A DNA stretch of 64,000 nt, taken from Tricholoma matsutake. Lineage: Eukaryota; Basidiomycota; Agaricomycetes; Agaricales; Tricholomataceae. The stretch is from contig AP026544.2 of NCBI GenBank assembly GCA_026075535.2, positions 8,122,001 through 8,186,000 on the forward strand, read 5' to 3'. This document shows positions 1 to 10,236 of the stretch, piece after piece (position 1 is the first letter of the stretch; each line of letters begins with the position of its first letter). Under the pieces are notes generated by a model that did not search any database, was not told the origin of the DNA, and saw nothing but the letters and a program-made list of their open reading frames with translations. The position numbers and the translations under genes were made by a program.

Positions 1-810
1 ATCAGAGAGAGCTTTTTCTGCATCTCCGACCGGGTCATGCGGACCGAAGTTGCTTTCCAGCTTGGTGAGGAAAGCTTTGTAGTCCCACATCCAGTGTGCA
101 GAATCTGTCGGGTCATTCAGACCAGGCTCAAACCAACTGAGAGCTGATCCCTTAAGATAAGAAAGGATGAATATGATCTTTTTCTCATCAGAGGAAAATA
201 TGTGCGGACGGTCATGGAAATGAAGATTGCAGGAGACTAAGAAGTCTCTAAGTTTCTTCGGATTGGCACTGTTGAAAGTGTCAGGGTCATGAACTTTGAT
301 TTTTTCGGTCTTGGGTGTGTTATTCTGATGAAGGGTGCAGATACTCTCTGAGAGGTTGTAAAGGACATCTATGAACCTATCCCCTGGGTCAGGGTTTTCC
401 CCCGTGGGAGGTTGATCCTCAGGATCATTGGGATCAGGGTCACCCCCAGGGCTGTCAGGACCACTAGGGTTGTCGGGTCCGCCGGGGGGTCCATCCTCTA
501 GACCAGGATCTTCCAACCCAAAGGGTTCAGGCTGGTTGATGCCTCCTACGTACTCAAGGGGAGTTCTTGATCGAAAACCTTCTGGGTTGCTGGAAGGTTG
601 CGGGGCATGGGCGGACATGAGGTTGGCACTGATTGAGGGAGCTCCTGAGCCGATTTGTCGAAAGATGTTTGAGGGTCTGGAAGACACTCCAAAAGTAGTG
701 GCGGGTCGAGGGTCGGAAAGGGTGGATCGCTGGATTGCAGAGATCCCTGGAATAGTACTGGCGCATTGGGAGTTTCTTGTTGTGCGCTGGTGGGTCTCGG
801 TAGGGGTCAT
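1..810 (-). CDS. Gag of element A, partial (open at window edge)
   Basis: I traced an uninterrupted frame of 270 codons from an ATG at 810 (MTPTETHQ) down to base 1. It starts only about 40 nt after the LTR. Residues 1-90 are low-complexity and rich in Ser, Pro and Thr. A Pro/Gly/Asp-rich stretch follows, then the conserved retrotransposon Gag core with FILSYLKGSALSWFEPG near residue 220. The Gag core forms the cytoplasmic particle of Ty3-like elements. The same protein in E is broken by an insert and by two TGA codons, which makes this copy the better reference. The C-terminal zinc knuckle expected from E lies off the window. Confidence 0.85.
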   Translation of the reverse strand, partial: MTPTETHQRTTRNSQCASTIPGISAIQRSTLSDPRPATTFGVSSRPSNIFRQIGSGAPSISANLMSAHAPQPSSNPEGFRSRTPLEYVGGINQPEPFGLEDPGLEDGPPGGPDNPSGPDSPGGDPDPNDPEDQPPTGENPDPGDRFIDVLYNLSESICTLHQNNTPKTEKIKVHDPDTFNSANPKKLRDFLVSCNLHFHDRPHIFSSDEKKIIFILSYLKGSALSWFEPGLNDPTDSAHWMWDYKAFLTKLESNFGPHDPVGDAEKALSD

Positions 811-850
811 AGAGAGGAAATGGACGAGTGAAGTGTGAGTTCATATATAC

Positions 851-1556
851 TGTTAAGAACTGATCCTAGAGGCTGCTTCGGAATCCATCCGGACACTGCG
901 GGTGATGATAGTGGGAGATTGTTGGGTTGATGCGGATTCTGCGGGAGGGGGAACAGAAAGGACTTGGCTTCAGCTTGTAAGAAGCTGCACCCTTCACCTC
1001 GTCTGGTGTCCTAATTTTAAATCGAGGGTTTAGAGGTAGGAGCAGGAAAGTGTGGGTAAACATGGGGAGGAGTACGGAGGGACTTAGGTTGAGTTCAGAT
1101 GAGACTAGAACTTTGGAGGGAGACTAGAGGTTGAGTCAAATGTAGTTCAGACTCTTAGAGGACAGGGGTTGGAGTAGAAGGAGGTTTTAGATTGGCAGGG
1201 TAAAGTCGAGTCTATGTCGATATACGAACTGAGGAATACAAGGCGAAACTAACTAAGCTTAAATACTGTAGTCCGGAATAATGCAGAACAGGAACGAAGA
1301 CTGCGGCAGTGTCTCGACTGCATAGATAAATTACCTATGGGAGCCACACAGGAATCCATAGTCAAATTTGCAATAGAGATGGCAGCCTTGGAAAGGCAGC
1401 CGTGGATGCTGTACAAGGCGGCCTGATGCACAGCAGCATGGGCAGTGCAAGGCGGCCAGGAATGAAATTGGGAGGCATAGACAAAAGTCATGTTTGATGT
1501 GCAGGAAAGAGTTGGATGGATGCGGGTTCCGATCGGGCGAGGAACGGTTCTTGACA
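851..1556 (-). repeat. 5' LTR of element A (706 bp)
   Basis: On the minus strand it begins TGTCAAGAAC and ends TTCTTAACA, so it has TG...CA termini within a short inverted repeat. It aligns end to end with the E LTRs (37762-38465 and 45980-46685) and the solo LTR 6285-6992. Confidence 0.92.
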
Positions 1557-3706
1557 ACAACACAAAGCTGGCAGGTATACAAGATTGGCCCACCCCGACA
1601 AACGTAAAAGCAGTTAGGTCCTTCCTAGGATTTGGGAACTTCTACAGGAAGTTCATCAGACATTTTGCGGAGACAAGCAGGCCACTTAATGAACTAACAA
1701 AGAAGAACAAGATGTTTGACTGGACAACTGAATGCGAAAATCCCTTTCAGACGCTGAAAAAGAAATTCGCAGAAGCACCGGTACTGCTGATGCCAGACCT
1801 GACAAAACCATTCACAATTGAATCAGACGCCTCAAAACATGCAACAGGAGGAGTGCTGAGACAAAGAGACACGAATGGAGATTGGCACCCATGCGGATAT
1901 ATATCACATGCATTGACACCAATGGAACAAAACTATGAGATCTACGACAGGGAACTACTCACGATAGTACAATTGCTAGAAACATGGAGGCACTACCTGA
2001 TGGGTTCAGAACACCTGGTAGTAATCCTCTCGGATCACAAGAACCTGACATACTTCCGAACAGCACAGAAACTAAACAGGAGACAGGCAAGATGGAGCTT
2101 ATTCTTGTCAGAATTCAAATTACAGCTTGTTCACGTGCCCGGATCTCAAATGGTGCAAAGTGATGCATTATCACAAAGGGCCAACCACGTACCGGAAGAA
2201 GACAATGACAACAAAGATATCACAATGTTACCCGAAATGGTATTTGTGAAATTCATTGACACCAAAATACATGACCTGCTTGCAGGGAGCATCATGAAAG
2301 ATGACCTGGTGAAGAGCGCGATTGAAGCGCTAAAGACCCAAGGAGCACCGCCAATAAAGTCAGTGTTAGAAGACTGGAAAATCGAGGACGGCCTTCTATT
2401 CTTCCGAAATTGATGCTACGTCCCTGACAATGGGGACATATGAAAGAAGCTGGTACAGAAATACCACGAAGGGGTAACCAGCAGACACCCAGGACAATGG
2501 CAGACAACTGAGATGGTTAGGAGGGACTACTGGTGGCCAGAAATGATGACGTACATCAAGAACTACATCGCTGGATGTGCTACATGCCAGCAGATGAAGG
2601 TCAACACCCACCCGATGACACCACCCCTACAACCAATCAAATCCAAAGCGACAAGGCCATTTATGATGGTAATGACTGATTTCATAACTGACCTACTGGA
2701 GTCCGATGGTTATGATGCGCTCATGGTCATGGTAGACCATGGGCTTATGAAGGGGGTAATTTTCATCCCTTGCAAGAAGACAATCGATGCACTGGGAGCA
2801 GCAACCCTCGATCTGGATTACATCTACAAACGGTTTGGCCTTCCAGACAAAATTATATTGGACAGGGACCCCAGATTTGCCTCGCAGCTATTCCAAGAGT
2901 TAGGAAGATTGCTCAGAATTAAGCTGGCAATGAGTACGGCATACCACCCCCAGACTGACGGAGAAACAGAATGGGTGAATCAAGAAGTAGAAGTCTACCT
3001 GCGGATCTTCTGCTCAAACAACCAAGAGAAATGGAAGCACTTTCTTCCAACAGCAGAGTTCACGCACAACCAAAGGATGCACTCCACCCAGAAAAGCTCC
3101 CCGTTCTACCTGATGATGGGCTATGAACCAAAGGCGATCCCACTCCCATACCTGAAAACAAACATACTGGCCATAGAGAAATGAATAGTTGCACTGCAAT
3201 GGGCCCGAGATGAAGCAAAAGCAACTCACGAGTTAGCCAGACAGCTGATGGCAGAAAGGACTACACAGCACTTCATGCCATTCAAAGAGGGAGACAGGGT
3301 GTGGCTAGAAGCAAAGAACCTCAAAACAATGCATGCGACAAAGAAACTTGCACCAAAAAGAGAAGGACCATTCTCCATCGAGAAGGTTCTAAGCCCCCTT
3401 TCCTACCGACTGAAGCTACCGAACCAGTGGAAAATACACCTGGTATTCCATGCGGCACTCCTCACCCCATATAAAGAAACCAAGACGCATGGTCCAAACT
3501 TCCCAAAACCTCTGCCGGACCTAACAGAAGGTGAATCGGAGTACGAGGTGGAAGCAATCATTGGACATAAGAAGAAGGGCAGGACCACGCACTTCTTAGT
3601 GAAGTGGGTCAGATACCCGACCTCGGAAAACTCGTGGGAACCTGAGGGGAACCTGAAACATGCCAAGAAGATCCTGAATGCATATAAACAACAACGACAG
3701 CTGTGA
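1557..3706 (+). pseudogene. B pol remnant: RT thumb, RNase H, integrase, chromodomain
   Basis: A single frame runs from the end of reverse transcriptase ([21 protein letters not shown]) through RNase H (IESDASKHATGG, ILSDHKNLTYF), the integrase zinc domain (YHEG...ATCQQ) and the DDE core ([28 protein letters not shown]) to a chromodomain (HFLVKWVRYPTSENSWEPEGNL). The frame is interrupted only by TGA codons, at 2411, about 2439 and 3181, so it is a pseudogene. The chromodomain places it with the chromoviruses, whose integrases are guided to histone-marked chromatin. The N-terminal part is separated by element A. Confidence 0.9.
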
Positions 3707-3816
3707 ACCCCCAGGATCAGAACCCACACCCCAACATGGCAGAGCAGACACCCATCATACCCCCCAAATGACATTTTACCAAACAATTCCTATGAGACCC
3801 ATCAAACATCGACACC

Positions 3817-4461
3817 CTCTGCACCCACCTCGCCCATGACCCAGCTAGATATCATCTTGCGAGAATATGCTTCTACTATCAGAGCACAATCAACCGAATG
3901 AAGAGGAACCTAGAAGAAGCCATGAACGATGCCGACGACCTCGGTATTGAACAGGCTATCCAAGACATGGCCAACGCACAGTCAGACAGAATGAGAGCGG
4001 TTGAAAGAAACCCTCATACCTCCACAGATCACCCCAGACATCGATGAAACTCTCCCTTGCCCTACAACGGGCAGAAAAACAAAAAGACAACACGCACTGC
4101 CTCTGGAAATGCCTCCCCTTCTACGAACAACCAGATGAACACCTCCCTAACGATCATTGACCTCACAATGCCAGAACTCAAACCTCGATCGACCCAACCA
4201 CCATGGTCCCCTCCCCACATGAGAAGCACCAGATGCTTCATTTGCCACCAGATCGGACATTTTGGCCTCATCTGCCAGAAACACATCTGCAGGTACTGCA
4301 AATGATGAGGCCCCGGGCACTACAGCCCCGACTGCCCGACGAGGCAGCAGAAAGAACAGGAGGAGGAACAGAGATGGCAGGACTTCCTCGAGGCAGGATA
4401 TGATGACTTCAATGACAAAGCGATAGCAAATATGACCAGGGAACCCTACAGGGAAATGTAG
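3817..4461 (+). pseudogene. B third frame: double zinc-knuckle protein
   Basis: A separate coding block lies between the chromodomain and the LTR. It is clearly homologous to the 15969-16649 frame of element C: both contain CFYY.ST followed by RNLEEAMN.AD.LGIEQ, then IDLT, TQPPWSPPHMR, and two knuckles. The first knuckle is C-x2-C-x4-H-x4-C (RCFICHQIGHFGLIC); the second is CRYCK..GPGHYSPDC and here carries two in-frame TGA codons. A further TGA lies near 4045. No start codon is obvious. Function is unknown; nucleic-acid binding is inferred from the knuckles. Confidence 0.75.
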
Positions 4462-4849
4462 GAGGGCGGGGAGAATGGTTTGAAGTTGAAGTCGGTGACT
4501 TCGAAGATAGATGGGAGGTGATGTTATGATTTGTCTACAGCAACCCGCAAGTACGGGCACTTCATTTTTTTCCTTGACTCGACTCATTCCAAGAGATGCC
4601 TCAATGCTCGACTCCCACCGATCGACACGCTGTTCCGCAGCTTCCTTGACATTGGATCCTTGACATCGGGTCCGTGACATTGGACACCTCACGCTTGACA
4701 GGAGGCTCATCTTCTATTGTCTTTCTACATGCCGTGCCACAGCATTCTGTGACATTGGACGACTCATGCTAGACATGAGGCTTATTGTTCTTCCTATATC
4801 TACTTGACAAGGATCTCTCTTTCTGATTGGACGATAGGTAGTTCCAGAA

Positions 4850-4862
4850 CCATATATAAGTT
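4850..4862 (+). promoter_or_regulatory. TATA-like box in B LTR
   Basis: The sequence ccatatataag occurs about 90 bases before the hairpin array. It sits at the same place as tagtataagtac in the C LTRs (about 9965 and 17409), shortly after a shared GATTGGACGATA motif. Conserved position in both elements suggests the LTR promoter. Confidence 0.5.
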
Positions 4863-4935
4863 GTAGTCATACTCTGTGTAAAGCTCAGCTTGACCTAATT
4901 CAACCAATGGTCCTAGACTCAATCTGAACACTCAA

Positions 4936-5112
4936 CAACTAAGGAAACCCCTTAGTTGTGATATACTTGAACTCGACAGTCAGAAAGCCTCTGACTGTGA
5001 TACACGAACTGATGGTGTACTCAGAAAGCCTCTGAGTACGAACGACCGTGATTGCTTGAGGAAGTACCCAAGCGTAGGCTAAGAACCCGAACTGGTAGGA
5101 AAGCCTCCTACC
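4936..5112 (+). other. Array of five hairpins with AAGCC-type pentaloops in B LTR
   Basis: Five perfect or nearly perfect stem-loops lie in a row. HP1 4936-4958 has a 9-bp stem CAACTAAGG and loop AAACC. HP2 4976-4998 has stem ACAGTCAGA and loop AAGCC. HP3 5017-5039 has stem GTACTCAGA and loop AAGCC. HP4 5054-5073 has stem GCTTG(A)GG and loop AAGTA. HP5 5094-5112 has a 7-bp stem GGTAGGA and loop AAGCC. Stem sequences differ completely while the loop is kept, which points to selection on RNA structure in the transcribed part of the LTR. C has the same arrangement. Confidence 0.8.
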
Positions 5113-5158
5113 TGAACCAGATGAAGAACAGGTTGAGTGAGGACCTATAGTCTTAACA

Positions 5159-5690
5159 CAAACTCACTTGGCTGGATGATACAGAGCTGTGTGACCCTCG
5201 AAAGTTTACAAAATGCAACTCAGTCATGATCAGCAACCCTAATTTCCAGTTTTTCTTGCCAGGCCACAAAGCTGACAAGTTCTTCAAGGGAAACACCATC
5301 ATACTATGTCCCAATCCCTTCCCTTGCAATCCCATGGACCTGTTCACAGCCTACCTCAAATCTTGTGACCAACATTTCCCTCTCTCATTGCCCCTGTGGC
5401 TAAACAAAAGAGGGGTGGTCCCCATGAGGTCTTTCTTCATGCAGCATCTCCATGGTTTCTTCAGCACAGATGTGGGTGGTCAATCAATGAGAGTGGGGGG
5501 AGCAACATCATTGGCAGAAGACGGAACTGCACATCATTCAGGGAATTGGGAGGTGGGCATCAGGTGCTTGGCAGATATACATCTGTAAGCATCCTGTCCT
5601 GCTTCAAGCAATGCTTCATGCATGACAGAGCAGAACTCCCCTTGGGAACATTTTTCTTTCTTGTTGTATTTGTATTCCCACTCCTCACAT
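5159..5690 (+). pseudogene. Tyrosine recombinase fragment (fungal DIRS/Ngaro or Crypton type)
   Basis: The frame from 5160 reads LTWLDDTELCDPRKFTKCN, then LPGHKADKFFKGN, a GQSMRVGGATSLAEDG block and, after a shift near 5525, IIQGIGRWASGAWQIYI followed by KHPVLLQAML. These match the C-terminal catalytic half of tyrosine recombinases: the QSMR and GGATSLA block holds the second catalytic arginine (Q replaces the usual H), and the IY of WQIYI is the nucleophile region. A TGA stands where HAR is expected. The N-terminal half was separated by insertion of element B. The paired 118-bp repeats downstream favour a Ngaro-like element. Confidence 0.75.
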
Positions 5691-5793
5691 CGGACACTCT
5701 TTCTCTTTTGTTCATGTACCTCATCTGATGATGGAACTGGGACCAGCCCCTTGTCACCACTACTTCTATCCTCTCTTTCTCTGATAGGCCTTA

Positions 5794-5911
5794 GGTGTAC
5801 CTCATTAATTCAAATGACATTGTGACCCTTCAGCTAACCTTTTGGGTTGCTGAAGGAGTCATTTGGGCTACTCATGTGAGAATTCAATGGAATTGATCAC
5901 TTGCACATTGG
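5794..5911 (+). repeat. 118-bp direct repeat, first copy (candidate B1 of split repeats)
   Basis: It begins GGTGTACCT and ends CACATTGG, and is nearly identical to 7058-7175. It lies just downstream of the recombinase gene, as the B1 unit does in Ngaro-type elements (A1...B1-A2-B2). Confidence 0.8.
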
Positions 5912-6284
5912 TTGAGTTTAAAGCCTGTTTACTCAAGTCCAATGGTGAGTGGTCTGAATTGCAGAGTCACCACACCTGCCTTTTCCCTTTCGCACCACAT
6001 GCACACTTTTGCACTGTGCTGCATGTCTTCCTCCCTGCACCATGTCGCATGTTGTGCTCACTTGCAACACTTTGCACTGCTTCCTGCACCACATTGCAAC
6101 TTTTGCTGCTTGACCATGCCTTGGTTACATCATGTGTTGAGTCCCCTATTCCTAGTGAGAAAAGTGAGATTCAGAGACATCCCCCTTTTCAGGGTCTCTC
6201 TGCAACTCTCCTTCTCTCCTAGGTAAGGCCCTCTAGTACTAGTCTATCTGCACAAGCTCATCTTATCCTAGTGTCCTCACCTAG
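5912..6284. other. Spacer between 118-bp repeats (candidate A2), left part
   Basis: No gene is seen here. With 6998-7057 it forms about 430 bases between the two 118-bp repeats once the solo LTR is removed. It contains a T/C-rich stretch with many GCAC/TGCAC words. In a Ngaro element this would equal the left terminal repeat A1, which is off the window. Confidence 0.4.
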
Positions 6285-6992
6285 TGTTAAGAACTGATCC
6301 TGGAAGGTACATCGGAATCTGATCAGATCCTGCAGGTGTTGATAGCAGAAGGTTGTCGGGTCATTGTGGATTCTGCAGGAGGGGAAATGGAAAGGACTTG
6401 GCTTCAGCTTGTAAGAAGCTGCACCCTTCACCTCGTCTGGTGTCCTAATTTCAAGATGAAGGTTTGGAGGTAGAAGTGGGGAAGTGTGGGTAAATGCGGG
6501 GAGGAGTATGGAGGGACTTGGGTTAAGTTCAGATGAGACTAGAACTTCAGAGGAAGACTAGAGGTCGAGTCGAAGGGAGTTCAGACTCTTAGTGGACTGA
6601 GGTAGGAGTAGAAGGAGATTTAGATTGGCAGATTTAAAGTTGAGTCTATGTCGATATACAAACTGAGGAATACAAGGCAAAACTAACTAAGCTTAAATAC
6701 TGTAGTCTGGAATAATTGTGGAACAGAAACGAAGACTGCAGCAGTGTCTTGACTGTGTAGATAAATTACCTAGTGAGAGCCACACAGGAATCTGTAGTCG
6801 AATTTGCAATCGAGATGGCAGCCTTGGGAAGGCAGCCATGGGTGTTGTACAAGGTGGCCTGCTGTACAGCAGTGTGGGCAGTGCAAGGCAGCCAGGAACA
6901 AAATTGGGAGGAGTAGACAAATGTCAGGTTCAATGTGCGGAAAAGGGTTGGATGGATGCAGGTTCTGATTGGGCAAGGAATGGTTCTTGACA
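6285..6992 (-). repeat. Solo LTR of the A/E Gypsy family (708 bp)
   Basis: A complete LTR (TGTTAAGAAC on the plus strand to GTTCTTGACA) is flanked by perfect 5-bp duplications CCTAG at 6280-6284 and 6993-6997. No internal sequence is present, so it arose by LTR-LTR recombination after insertion between the 118-bp repeats. Confidence 0.95.
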
Positions 6993-7057
6993 CCTAGACT
7001 CATTACTTGTGCATAGTTTTTTGATCTTCCACCTCCCTCCTCTATTGACTAGTTACT

Positions 7058-7175
7058 GGTGTACCTTGTTAATTCAAATGACATTGTGACCCTTCAGCTA
7101 ACCTTTTGGGTTGCTGAAGGAGTTGTTTGGGCTACTCACGTGAGAATTCAATGGAATTGATCGCTCGCACATTGG
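7058..7175 (+). repeat. 118-bp direct repeat, second copy (candidate B2)
   Basis: Same length as 5794-5911, differing at a handful of C/T and G/A positions. It probably marks the right end of the tyrosine-recombinase element. Confidence 0.8.
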
Positions 7176-7181
7176 ACACTA

Positions 7182-7836
7182 CTATCACTGGCACTGGGTT
7201 TGAACATGGGTAGGTGTTTGAACAGTCAATATTTCTACCTCTTCCCATCCAGTTTAGCCTTTGGTATTCTTGGGATATGAAGTTATTGTACCTATCAAAC
7301 AATGTATAAAATTTATTTTGCAGGAGAGAGCTGCAATGTTGAGAAATTTCAGTTTTGAACATCCAGATTTGCATTGGTTTGGAGAAAACAGTGTGTGAAT
7401 GGTTTTATGAACTGAAATTTCCACAACAAAGTTGATACAAATGAAGTCTAACTATATGAGAAGCCTCCTGGCAATTTATAGGTACAGACAACCACCATAG
7501 TGTACAGGATAGAGCATTTTTAGCGACCATGCGTTGAGCATGACAATCTCTCAAAGCGGAGATTGAAACACACATACAGAGCTGAGATTGAATTTGGCAT
7601 GTCAGGAACTGTGACTGACATGACTGAAACTGTTCAAAAGCCTACTTTTTAATATACTCTTAAACCAGCATCATGCTGCCAATTACACAGTTGGCTATAC
7701 TCATTGTTTTTACTACATGAAAGTCTAGATATGATACATATATATCTTGTTGAGAAAGCTGAAGACCAGTAGTCATCAAGACCCACATTTCCAAGACACA
7801 TTTTCAGAATTTGTTCAAACACCTACCCAGTGATAG
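7182..7836. mobile_element. MITE-like element J (655 bp)
   Basis: Imperfect terminal inverted repeats: CTATCACTGG and then GTAGGTGTTTGAACA on the left, matched by the reverse complement on the right (TGTTCAAACACCTACCCAGTGATAG). TA flanks both ends (7180-7181, 7837-7838). There is no coding capacity. TA targets suggest mobilisation by a Tc1/mariner-type transposase. Confidence 0.7.
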
Positions 7837-7838
7837 TA

Positions 7839-8039
7839 TTCTTGTTTTCCAGGTCCCATGAGCTTTAATTTTTTTAATTTTTTAATTTTTTTTCAACTGA
7901 ACCAGACCCAATTAAGGGGAAAGGGGAGGCAGAAAGAGAGAGAGCTTATGTAACATTCACAGAGCTACAGGTGAGTAGTGGGCTTTGCTGTGCCAGCATG
8001 CTACAGAGTTAATTCACTAAATGCCCACAAAATAATGTG
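7839..8039. other. Unassigned, A/T tracts and purine run
   Basis: It contains a poly-T/A stretch at about 7866-7893 and a GA-rich run at about 7918-7940. I see no gene or paired repeat. Confidence 0.4.
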
Positions 8040-8262
8040 ACAATGGGGCAGGGCAATTATTTTGCTGCACCAAAATATGGTAAAAATGTGGAAGAAATAA
8101 CCCCTTTCACCTATGAAAAAATGTGGAGAAAATTTAGGAGAAACAAGATATTTTCGCAACATTTCCTTGCCAGGTTCCCAGGAGAGAAATATGTTGCTTA
8201 TCCTCAACTGAAAACTTGAGAATATGTGGGAAGAACAACTTGTTTTTTCATTGTGTTCTGTA
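8040..8262 (+). repeat. Dispersed repeat I, partial copy
   Basis: This stretch (GGGGCAGGGCAATTATTTTG ... AACAACTTGTTTTTTCATTG) is the reverse complement of 60822-61043 with few differences. It is AT-rich and has no convincing frame. The second copy is longer and may be a MITE. Confidence 0.7.
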
Positions 8263-8582
8263 AGCCTGCTTACATACACATCATTGACTCTTATCTGTAC
8301 ATGGTTCAAGAACTGACCATATTAACCACACATTGTATCACTTTTCCCCATCCTTCCTTTCCCCTGTATATTCTGCTTACCCTTTACACTTGTATTATTG
8401 TCTACTCCTAATACCACATCATTGGCCTGTCACATTGGTGATTTGACATGAGTGTTATATTGATCTTCTCCCTTACTAGCCCTTTTTAGTGTTACCTATC
8501 CCCAACTATGGGGTAGGTTTCCACTTTTTTTGTTGACATTGACAATGACTTGGTATTAGCTGCATTGACATTGTCTACCTAG
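8263..8582. other. Unassigned leader before element D gag
   Basis: About 320 bases without a recognisable gene. The 5' LTR of element D should lie here or further left, but I cannot place its ends because D has lost its 3' LTR. Confidence 0.35.
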
Positions 8583-9467
8583 ATGACTAAATGCTGCTCA
8601 ACCCAAACCCTGTCTTGCCAGCCTTCAGTCAACACCTCCCTTACAATGCATAGTAGAGCAAGGAAGACAAACACTACAAACTCTCCCACTACAAACATAG
8701 CTAACACAGCATTGATAAACTCGCTCACACCCATTGATTCAATTGATGTGCATACATCCACCTCTACTGCCCTCCTCATGGAAAAAGCCACAACTGCTGC
8801 TTTAGATGTGCATACAGCCACCTATCCTACCTCATCTTCCCCACCTGCATCCAGCCCTCCAACCTCACCTCCCTCACCTGCTAGACCACTTTGTAAATGA
8901 AGTTCTTCCTCTTCCTCTGATGAATATCATGTACTATCGTTGATGCCAAACATGTCCTCCACTGGCATGACCATGGTATTGAGCCTCAACAATGGAAAAC
9001 ATCCTATGATATCTGCACGTGCCATGACACCTGAACTCCTGCACAGATTTGAACACCATGCACACAGATACTTACAGAGCAAAGATGGCCTCAATGCTAA
9101 GAATTTCATTGATCATATCATCTACTCTTTCAAAGACCCTTTATTCTCTGACTGGTACCAGTCACAACAAGATCTCTTGTCTCCCCTTTCTTTCCTTGAG
9201 TTCATGTCTAAAGTCCATGCATGCTGGCTGCCTAAACAATGGCAACAGGACCTCACGTGGAAGGTTCATTTGATGAAACAGAACAAAACCCCATTCTCAG
9301 AGTTTGTTGATGCCTTGCGCCATGACAACCTCCTACTGAAAAATTCTTGATACCACCTGTCTCCTCCTCAACTCCGCATGCAGATCAAATCCAACATCTC
9401 CCCAGAACTAGCTTCCATGTTTGACCAGTGGAAAGACAATCATGAGTCTTCTGATGGCAAGTCAGAC
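8583..9467 (+). pseudogene. Element D Gag, N-terminal part
   Basis: An ATG at 8583 opens a Ser/Thr/Pro-rich N-terminus. After a TGA (8898) and a shift, the Gag core follows (about 8940-9350): PELLHRFEHHAHRYL, KNFIDHIIYSFKDPLFSDWY, FLEFMSKVHACWLP, SEFVDALR. Another TGA stands at 9348. These words are typical of basidiomycete Gypsy Gag proteins. Element C then interrupts the gene at GKSD. Confidence 0.75.
9463..9467. repeat. Target-site duplication CAGAC, left of element C
   Basis: It matches 17679-17683 exactly, which fixes both ends of C. Confidence 0.95.
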
Positions 9468-10236
9468 TGTTACAATTTTCCTTGTAACTCATGGAACCCG
9501 ACCAACCCAACCAATCTGATGATCCCCTCCAGACAGGAGGCACCCTATGATTCATGCCTAGGGCATGTCCTTGACACCAGACACATGCACGATGCATGCC
9601 AACTGCATGCATTTGATCCCCTTCCCATGGAAGGCACCCTTGATGCATGGTGACTCCATGCACCTGAACCCACTCCCATACATGCTGTGATGCAACAGCC
9701 TCTTGACATGAGGTCCATGATGTTGGACTCTCATGATTGACATGCTGCGCTGCAGCATGTCCTTGATATTGGATCCTTGACATTGGATCCGTGACATTGG
9801 ATGCCCCATGCTAGGCATGAGGCTTATCTCTTATTGTTTCCTGACATGCTGCGCTGCAGCACTCCATGATATCAGATGCCTCATGCAAGGTGTGAGGCCT
9901 ATTGTTTCTATTCTTACTTGATACACATCTATCTTTCCGATTGGACGATAAGGACCTCCCTCATAGTATAAGTACTGCAACTCATAGTAGGGATGTCCTT
10001 AGTTTAGATATAGGCAATCTACAGCTTTAACTTGTGAACTTGTGAACTTACTCGAAACCACTAAGGAAGCCTCTTAGTGCGTGAACCTGAATGACTCTAC
10101 ACAGAAGGCCTGCTAGAGTGCACTATCTCTCTTATGTTGGACACTCCGAGTAAGACTAGTGCCAAACGACTTGTCGAGGAAGCACCTCGTCAAATGACAT
10201 TGACTAGATCGAGTGGTTGAGGCTTCGCCCTTAACA
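9468..10236 (+). repeat. 5' LTR of element C (769 bp, long form)
   Basis: It runs TGTTACAATTTTCC to GCCCTTAACA. Compared with the 3' LTR it has about 149 extra bases around 9715-9885, containing two copies of a palindromic GACATGCTGCGCTGCAGCA and repeats of TTGACATTGGAT. The B LTR has a comparable long repeat region, so the long form is probably ancestral. Confidence 0.92.
10059..10193 (+). other. Hairpin array with AAGCC-type pentaloops in C 5' LTR
   Basis: HP1 10059-10079: stem CACTAAGG closed by a G-T pair, loop AAGCC. HP2 about 10093-10117: ACTCTA..CAG with loop AAGGC. HP4 10171-10193: stem TTGTCGAGG with one mismatch, loop AAGCA. A weaker hairpin lies at about 10139-10163. In the 3' LTR, HP1 (17501-17521) has a perfect 8-bp stem and the same AAGCC loop, so the change C to T at the closing pair is tolerated as a wobble. 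Confidence 0.7.

Larger units (their letters stand above)
1..1556 (-). mobile_element. Gypsy LTR retrotransposon A (5' part, E family)
   Basis: The 5' LTR and gag of a left-facing Gypsy element are visible; pol and the 3' LTR lie beyond the window start. It is the same family as element E at 37762-46685, because the LTR and gag align along their length. It interrupts the pol of element B between the codons for D-N and T-K-L-A-G. The expected 5-bp duplication (ACAAC at 1557-1561) cannot be checked because the other end is outside. Its gag has no stop and keeps CGA and TGG codons that E has lost to TGA, so A is probably the younger copy. Confidence 0.9.
1557..5158 (+). mobile_element. Tf2-like Gypsy retrotransposon B (3' part)
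   Basis: This is the pol 3' half, an extra zinc-knuckle frame and the 3' LTR of a Gypsy element closely related to C (9468-17678). Element A has inserted within the RT/RNase H junction, so the B gag, protease and most of RT lie left of the window. A purine tract (gatgggaggtga) precedes the LTR. The target was a tyrosine-recombinase gene; CAAAC at 5159-5163 should be one half of its duplication. Order: pol 1557-3706, third frame about 3817-4461, LTR 4522-5158. Confidence 0.9.
4522..5158 (+). repeat. 3' LTR of element B (637 bp)
   Basis: It runs from TGTTATGATTTG to TCTTAACA. The U3 part has repeats of TTGACATTGGAYCC (about 4640-4690 and 4750) and a TATA-like stretch (catatataagttg, about 4850). 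The downstream part carries the hairpin array described separately. Confidence 0.88.
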
